Shown here: one piece after another, positions 6,458-9,329 of the stretch
Layout of the letters: each line of letters opens with the position of its first letter
Position numbering within the stretch: the first letter of the stretch is position 1
Program-made: the position numbers and the translations under genes
The notes under the pieces: model-generated
Database searches by the model: none
What the model was told of the DNA's origin: nothing
What the model saw: the letters and a program-made list of their open reading frames with translations, nothing else
Origin: Aromatoleum sp.
GTDB taxonomy: Bacteria > Pseudomonadota > Gammaproteobacteria > Burkholderiales > Casimicrobiaceae
Assembly (NCBI GenBank): GCA_010365205.1
Contig: JAAFGU010000081.1
Span: forward strand, 1-9,329
Direction of reading: 5' to 3'
Length of the DNA stretch: 9,329 bases

Positions 6458-7408
6458 TCACCCCAGGAGATCGGCGCGCGGGTTGAAATCGAATGCCTTC
6501 GCCATCGCGCGATAGGCATCCTTCGCGCTTTCGGTATCGGCGGCAGGCAGGGCAATGGTCAATACCGCGTACATGTCTCCGGACGGGTTGCCGGGGATGC
6601 CCTTGCCCTTCAGTCGCAGTCTGCGGCCCGCGGCCGACCCTGGCGGGACGGTCAGCTGCACCTTGCCCTCCGGTGTCGGAACGGTGACCGAAGCGCCGAG
6701 CGCCGCTTCCCAGGGCGCCAGCGGCAGGTCGAGATAGACGTCCGCCCCATCGACGCGGAAATGGCGGTGCTCGAGGAACGCGATTTCCAGATACAAATCG
6801 CCGGACGGCCCTTCGCCGATGCCGGGCGCGCCCTGCCCGGCCAGGCGCAGATGTTGGCCCGGGCGAATGCCTTTGGGAATGGTGACATCGAGCTTGCGTT
6901 CCTGCGTCACGACGTGGCCGCCGGCATCGATCGTCGGCATGCGCAGCGAGATCGTGCGCCGCGCGCCAAGATACGCGTCCGCGAGGTCGATCAACACCTT
7001 GGCGTGATGGTCCTGGCCTTGCACATGCATCGCGTGCCGCGGCCCCCGCGCACGCCCGCTCTGGCGGCCGAACAGCGCTTCGAAAAAGTCGCTGAAGTCC
7101 CCGCCTTGCCCATCTCCCGACGTCGCGTCGCGTCCGCTGAACTCGAATCCGGCGTTCCAGTCCGGCGGCGGCTGGAAGTCCTGCCCGGTCTTCCACTGGC
7201 TGCCCATCTGGTCGTACGCGGCGCGCTTTTCCGCGTCCTTCAGGACGGCATAGGCTTCGCCCAGCTCCTTGAAGCGCACCTCCGCGTCCGGCGCTTTGCT
7301 GACGTCCGGGTGATATTTGCGCGCGAGCTTGCGGTACGCGCGCTTGATGTCGTCCTGCGCCGCGCCGCGCTCGACGCCGAGGATCTCGTAGTAGTCTTTG
7401 AATTTCAT
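6458..7408 (-). CDS. cbpA: Curved DNA-binding protein/DnaJ-class co-chaperone CbpA
   Basis: A 316-residue type II J-protein. The J-domain spans about residues 3-68 (DYYEILGV, KRAYRKLARKYHPDVS) with the HPD motif at 33-35 that stimulates DnaK ATPase. A Gly/Phe-rich linker (about 86-124, GDFSDFFEALFG) follows. Two C-terminal beta-sandwich substrate-binding domains follow (about 130-285), each with the VTIPKGIRPGQHLRLAGQG or VPPGSAAGRRLRLKGKG type of repeat. There is no CxxCxGxG zinc finger, which separates it from DnaJ. The ATG at 7408 starts MKFKDYYEIL as in E. coli CbpA; an in-frame TTG at 7429 is less likely. The pairing with cbpM just downstream confirms the name. It should act as a DnaK co-chaperone and, in E. 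coli-like cases, as a nucleoid-associated DNA-binding protein in stationary phase. Confidence 0.95.
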   Translation of the reverse strand: MKFKDYYEILGVERGAAQDDIKRAYRKLARKYHPDVSKAPDAEVRFKELGEAYAVLKDAEKRAAYDQMGSQWKTGQDFQPPPDWNAGFEFSGRDATSGDGQGGDFSDFFEALFGRQSGRARGPRHAMHVQGQDHHAKVLIDLADAYLGARRTISLRMPTIDAGGHVVTQERKLDVTIPKGIRPGQHLRLAGQGAPGIGEGPSGDLYLEIAFLEHRHFRVDGADVYLDLPLAPWEAALGASVTVPTPEGKVQLTVPPGSAAGRRLRLKGKGIPGNPSGDMYAVLTIALPAADTESAKDAYRAMAKAFDFNPRADLLG

Positions 7409-7522
7409 GGTCAGGATTTCTCTGCACAAATCGGGGCGGATTCCATCATGCGCCCATCGAGCTTCCGCATAGCGCCGGTGCGCCGGTCATGTCTGCCCAC
7501 TGGCTCAAGGCTTGGTTTATTA

Positions 7523-7627
7523 GCCACGGAGTACACGGAGTCGACGGAGTTGATTCGATTCATCGACGTGCCGCTGCCTCGGCGCCGGAGCGCGGGATCC
7601 AAGACCTTACTCCGTGTCCTCCGTGGC
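7523..7627. repeat. Long inverted repeat of ACGGAGT units, dispersed-repeat type
   Basis: The left arm, 7523-7541 (GCCACGGAGTACACGGAGT), is complementary at 18 of 19 positions to the right arm, 7609-7627 (ACTCCGTGTCCTCCGTGGC), around a 67-nt centre. The left arm is itself a run of ACGGAGT at 7526, 7535 and 7544, a strict 9-bp period. The element sits in the 237-bp gap upstream of cbpA, where it would form a long stem in DNA or RNA. From memory, CCACGGAG-ACACGGAG motifs recur in intergenic regions of many environmental bacteria, so this is probably one copy of a dispersed non-coding repeat. The centre has no recognisable coding content. Confidence 0.8.
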
Positions 7628-7645
7628 CAAAATCCGCGGCGTGGA

Positions 7646-8344
7646 TCAGCCCACCGCGCCAAAGAGCTTCCCCACACCGGCGGTCAGCCCCATCGCCAGT
7701 GCTCCCCAGAATGCGACGCGCGCCGACGCCTTCCACACGGGTGCGCCTCCGGTGCGGGCGCCCAGCGCCCCCAGCGCGGTGAGAAAGACCAGCGAGGTGC
7801 CGGCCACCAGCGGCACCAGCAGTTGCGCAGGGGCGACGAGCGCGGCCACCAGCGGCAAGGCGGCCCCCGTCGCGAAGGTCGCCGCCGACGTGAATGCGGC
7901 CTGCACCGGGCGGGCCTTGACCATTGCAGACATGCCGAGCTCATCGCGCGCATGGGCTCCCAGCGCGTCATGCACCATCAACTGCTCCGCCACCTGGGCG
8001 GCCAGTTCCGGCGTGAGCCCGCGCGCGACATAGATCGACGCCAGTTCGTTGTGTTCGGCAACCGGATGCGCGGCCAGTTCAGCGCGTTCGCGCGCGAGAT
8101 CCGCGGCCTCGGTATCGGACTGCGAGCTCACCGACACGTATTCGCCCGCCGCCATCGACATCGCTCCTGCGACCAGTCCGGCGACCCCGACCACCAGCAG
8201 CTCGCTGCGCCCTGCGCTGGCCGCCGCCACCCCCACCATCAGGCTGGCCGTGGACACGATGCCGTCGTTCGCGCCCAGCACGGCAGCGCGCAGCCAGCCG
8301 ATGCGGTCGGTGCGGTGCAATTCGGGATGGAGGGTACGAGGCAT
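7646..8344 (-). CDS. VIT1/CCC1-family Fe2+/Mn2+ transporter
   Basis: A 232-residue inner-membrane protein with five predicted helices, at about 22-44, 48-72, 149-168, 172-195 and 205-229. This is the topology of VIT1/CCC1 transporters, which move Fe2+ or Mn2+ out of the cytosol. LRAAVLGANDGIVSTASLMVGV at the N-terminus, with D27, and MAAGEYVSVSSQ at 64-75, with E68, are family signatures of the metal path. Between helices 2 and 3 lies the acidic/histidine-containing cytosolic domain (about 76-148; E79, E87, E89, E100, E113, E120) that collects metal. There is no N-terminal ferritin-like domain, so it is not MbfA. The start at 8344 has AAGGGA 5 nt upstream; a longer frame to 8533 adds unrelated residues. 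It is monocistronic and divergent from aroE. No Fur- or Mn-box was recognised. Confidence 0.92.
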   Translation of the reverse strand: MPRTLHPELHRTDRIGWLRAAVLGANDGIVSTASLMVGVAAASAGRSELLVVGVAGLVAGAMSMAAGEYVSVSSQSDTEAADLARERAELAAHPVAEHNELASIYVARGLTPELAAQVAEQLMVHDALGAHARDELGMSAMVKARPVQAAFTSAATFATGAALPLVAALVAPAQLLVPLVAGTSLVFLTALGALGARTGGAPVWKASARVAFWGALAMGLTAGVGKLFGAVG

Positions 8345-8349
8345 CAGGG

Positions 8350-8355
8350 TCCCTT
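8350..8355 (-). promoter_or_regulatory. Ribosome binding site of the VIT1/CCC1 transporter
   Basis: AAGGGA on the minus strand, 5 nt before the ATG at 8344. It selects the 232-residue product over a 295-residue frame whose first 63 residues have no VIT1/CCC1 character. Confidence 0.7.
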
Positions 8356-8431
8356 GGGTGGAAGTCGAGGCGCATCCGCGCGCCGAGCTCGATGAGCACA
8401 TCCGGCAGGCGGCGTGTGGTTGCGCGACCAA

Positions 8432-8440
8432 AGTGTACCA
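8432..8440 (-). promoter_or_regulatory. Candidate extended -10 promoter for the VIT1/CCC1 gene
   Basis: TGGTACACT on the minus strand fits the extended -10 form TGnTAnnnT. A transcript from here would have a leader of about 80-90 nt before the ATG at 8344. No -35 hexamer is visible at 17 bp, so the call is weak. Confidence 0.25.
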
Positions 8441-8546
8441 ATGCCCGCCGGCCAATGCTTCGGAGCTTACGGCGAAGATCGTTCCGCGCCTCCCGCCCCT
8501 CGCCCTGAAGACAGGCGACCGATCGCCCCCCACCTTCGATGTTCTC

Positions 8547-8552
8547 TATAAT
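8547..8552 (+). promoter_or_regulatory. Perfect -10 hexamer TATAAT, candidate aroE promoter
   Basis: TATAAT stands out in very GC-rich DNA and faces aroE. No -35 element is visible 16-18 bp upstream, where the DNA is C-rich. If used, transcription would begin near 8559 and give a leader of about 309 nt before the aroE start. Confidence 0.4.
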
Positions 8553-8636
8553 GCACGCCGATGGCGGACCGGCGGCTCGTACCTCGCGTGACGTCGTCTT
8601 AACCATCGCACCGCGAAGAATTGGCGCAGCACAACG

Positions 8637-8681
8637 TCACCCGAGTCCCGGCTTCGCGCCGCGACCGCAGCCGCCGGGTGA
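8637..8681 (+). other. Candidate stem-loop in aroE leader
   Basis: TCACCCG at 8637-8643 pairs with CGGGTGA at 8675-8681 (7 bp). Inside it, CGGC-TTCGC-GCCG at 8649-8661 can form a second hairpin. It could structure the leader of an aroE transcript. No known riboswitch class is recognised, and chance pairing in GC-rich DNA is possible. Confidence 0.2.
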
Positions 8682-8854
8682 ACCGTGGCACGCTGATACA
8701 TCGCTCGAAGGCGGCTCGCAGTGGTCGCTCGTCCGCAGATCGGCGGCGGCGGTTCGGTCTGAGCACTACGGCGCGCGAGGCGCGCCTGGCGGCACCGCGG
8801 CACGATTTCCAACCTTGGCGCGCCGCTGCCGGCGGCGCTTTCACGATTTCTGCG

Positions 8855-8859
8855 AAGGA
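8855..8859 (+). promoter_or_regulatory. Ribosome binding site of aroE
   Basis: AAGGA lies 8 nt before the ATG at 8868, and the protein starting there aligns with the known AroE N-terminus, so this start is preferred. Confidence 0.75.
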
Positions 8860-8867
8860 TTCCCGCA

Positions 8868-9329
8868 ATGGGTAACACCCGACAGTACGGTCTCGCCGGC
8901 GTAATCGGCTGGCCAGTCGCACATTCCCGGTCGCCCACGCTGCACGGCTACTGGATCGAGCATTACGGACTGGCCGGCGCCTACGTGCTGCTGCCGGTTG
9001 CGCCAGAGCGTCTGTCCGTCGCGCTGCCCGGCCTCGCCGCGCTCGGCTTCGCCGGATGCAACGTGACGATCCCGCACAAGGTCGCGGCGATGCAACTCGT
9101 CCAGCGGGTCGATCCGTTTGCGCAGCGGATCGGCGCGATCAACACGATCGTCGTCGAGAAGGATGGCACGCTGTCGGGCTACAACAACGACTGCTTCGGC
9201 TACGTGCAGAGCTTGCGCGACGCCCGGCCAGACTGGCGCGCGGATGCCGGGCCGATCGTCGTCCTCGGCGCCGGCGGCGCCTCGCGCGCCGTAGTCGCCG
9301 GCCTCGCCGATTGCGGCGCGAAGGAGATT
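8868..9329 (+). CDS. aroE: Shikimate dehydrogenase, 5' part (window ends inside the gene)
   Basis: The first 154 codons are present; roughly 120 more are expected beyond the edge. The enzyme reduces 3-dehydroshikimate to shikimate with NADPH in the cytosolic chorismate pathway. GVIGWPVAHSRSPTLHGYW at 11-29 holds the shikimate-binding serines S20 and S22. GCNVTIPHK at 63-71 carries N65 and the catalytic lysine K71. GAINT at 89-93 has N92. The family N-T-D-G motif appears as NNDCFG at 106-111, with the catalytic aspartate D108 kept. VVLGAGGASRA at 131-141 is the nucleotide-binding loop. The GWPVAHSRSP N-terminus resembles alphaproteobacterial AroE more than the E. coli type. It is read divergently from the VIT1/CCC1 gene. 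A quinate/shikimate dehydrogenase paralogue is the main alternative. Confidence 0.93.
   Translation, partial: MGNTRQYGLAGVIGWPVAHSRSPTLHGYWIEHYGLAGAYVLLPVAPERLSVALPGLAALGFAGCNVTIPHKVAAMQLVQRVDPFAQRIGAINTIVVEKDGTLSGYNNDCFGYVQSLRDARPDWRADAGPIVVLGAGGASRAVVAGLADCGAKEI

Larger units (their letters stand above)
8345..8867. other. Divergent intergenic region between VIT1/CCC1 gene and aroE
   Basis: A 523-bp spacer without a believable gene. Frames open across it are rich in Arg, Pro and Ala, have no ribosome binding site and run into aroE out of frame. It holds an extended -10-like element on the minus strand (8432-8440), a perfect TATAAT on the plus strand (8547-8552), a possible stem-loop at 8637-8681, and two GGCGCGCC copies (8779-8786 and 8817-8824). 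No tRNA-like T-loop or other RNA gene was found. Confidence 0.5.

Noticed and set aside
6105..7427. 440-codon open frame on the minus strand
   Set aside because: It runs in another frame through cbpA and cbpM, both of which are certain, and its product is almost all Arg, Gly, Ala and Pro.
7504..7509. CTTGAG on the minus strand as a heat-shock sigma-32 -35 element for cbpA
   Set aside because: No CCCCAT-like -10 at the required 13-15 bp spacing.
6761..8395. 544-codon open frame on the plus strand
   Set aside because: It is antisense to cbpA and the VIT1/CCC1 gene, with low-complexity RH/RR-rich sequence and no ribosome binding site.
8559..8700. tRNA or small RNA gene downstream of the strong -10 element
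   Set aside because: No T-loop GGTTCGAATC-type sequence, acceptor stem or Rho-independent terminator could be found.
8539..8904. Possible 121-residue gene immediately downstream of TATAAT
   Set aside because: No ribosome binding site, Arg/Pro/Ala-rich product with no domain character, and out-of-frame overlap with the start of aroE.

Overview
The window is high-GC, gene-dense bacterial chromosome. It probably comes from a pseudomonadote (alpha- or betaproteobacterium). This rests on family content: CbpA/CbpM, an acyl-CoA ligase with an ACAD10-type kinase and a DUF6285-like protein, an L-arabonate-dehydratase-type IlvD/Edd enzyme, a five-helix VIT1/CCC1 transporter, and an AroE opening with GVIGWPVAHSRSP. 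No rRNA, tRNA, transposase, phage gene or CRISPR array was seen. Coding genes cover about 85% of the window.

Region 1 (1-2823, minus strand) is a tight operon. It runs acyl-CoA ligase, then an APH-fold phosphotransferase, then a small DUF6285-like protein cut by the window edge. Junction overlaps are 8 and 4 bp. The trio resembles the ligase, kinase and kinase-helper set of the Pseudomonas putida levulinate (Lva) pathway. It plausibly activates a (4-hydroxy)acid to its CoA ester and phosphorylates it for dehydroxylation. The 562-bp divergent spacer 2824-3385 holds palindromes suited to a local regulator.

Region 2 (3386-6033, plus strand) is a two-gene, translationally coupled cassette: an aldo/keto reductase followed by a sugar-acid-type IlvD/Edd dehydratase with three Fe-S cysteines and an extra CxxC. 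It most likely handles an aldose or aldonate in a non-phosphorylative pathway; the substrate is unknown.

Region 3 (6134-7408, minus strand) is the cbpA-cbpM co-chaperone pair (DnaJ-like protein and its modulator), 6 bp apart and convergent with the dehydratase. Upstream, 7523-7627 is a long inverted repeat with arms built of a 9-bp ACGGAGT-type unit, probably a dispersed intergenic repeat.

Region 4 (7646-8344, minus strand) is a VIT1/CCC1-family Fe2+/Mn2+ transporter. A 523-bp divergent spacer with promoter-like motifs on both strands separates it from the 5' part of aroE (8868 to the window end, plus strand), the shikimate dehydrogenase of aromatic amino-acid biosynthesis.

No clearly new system is visible. 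The items most worth following up are the ligase/kinase/DUF6285 operon and the aldo/keto reductase-dehydratase pair.
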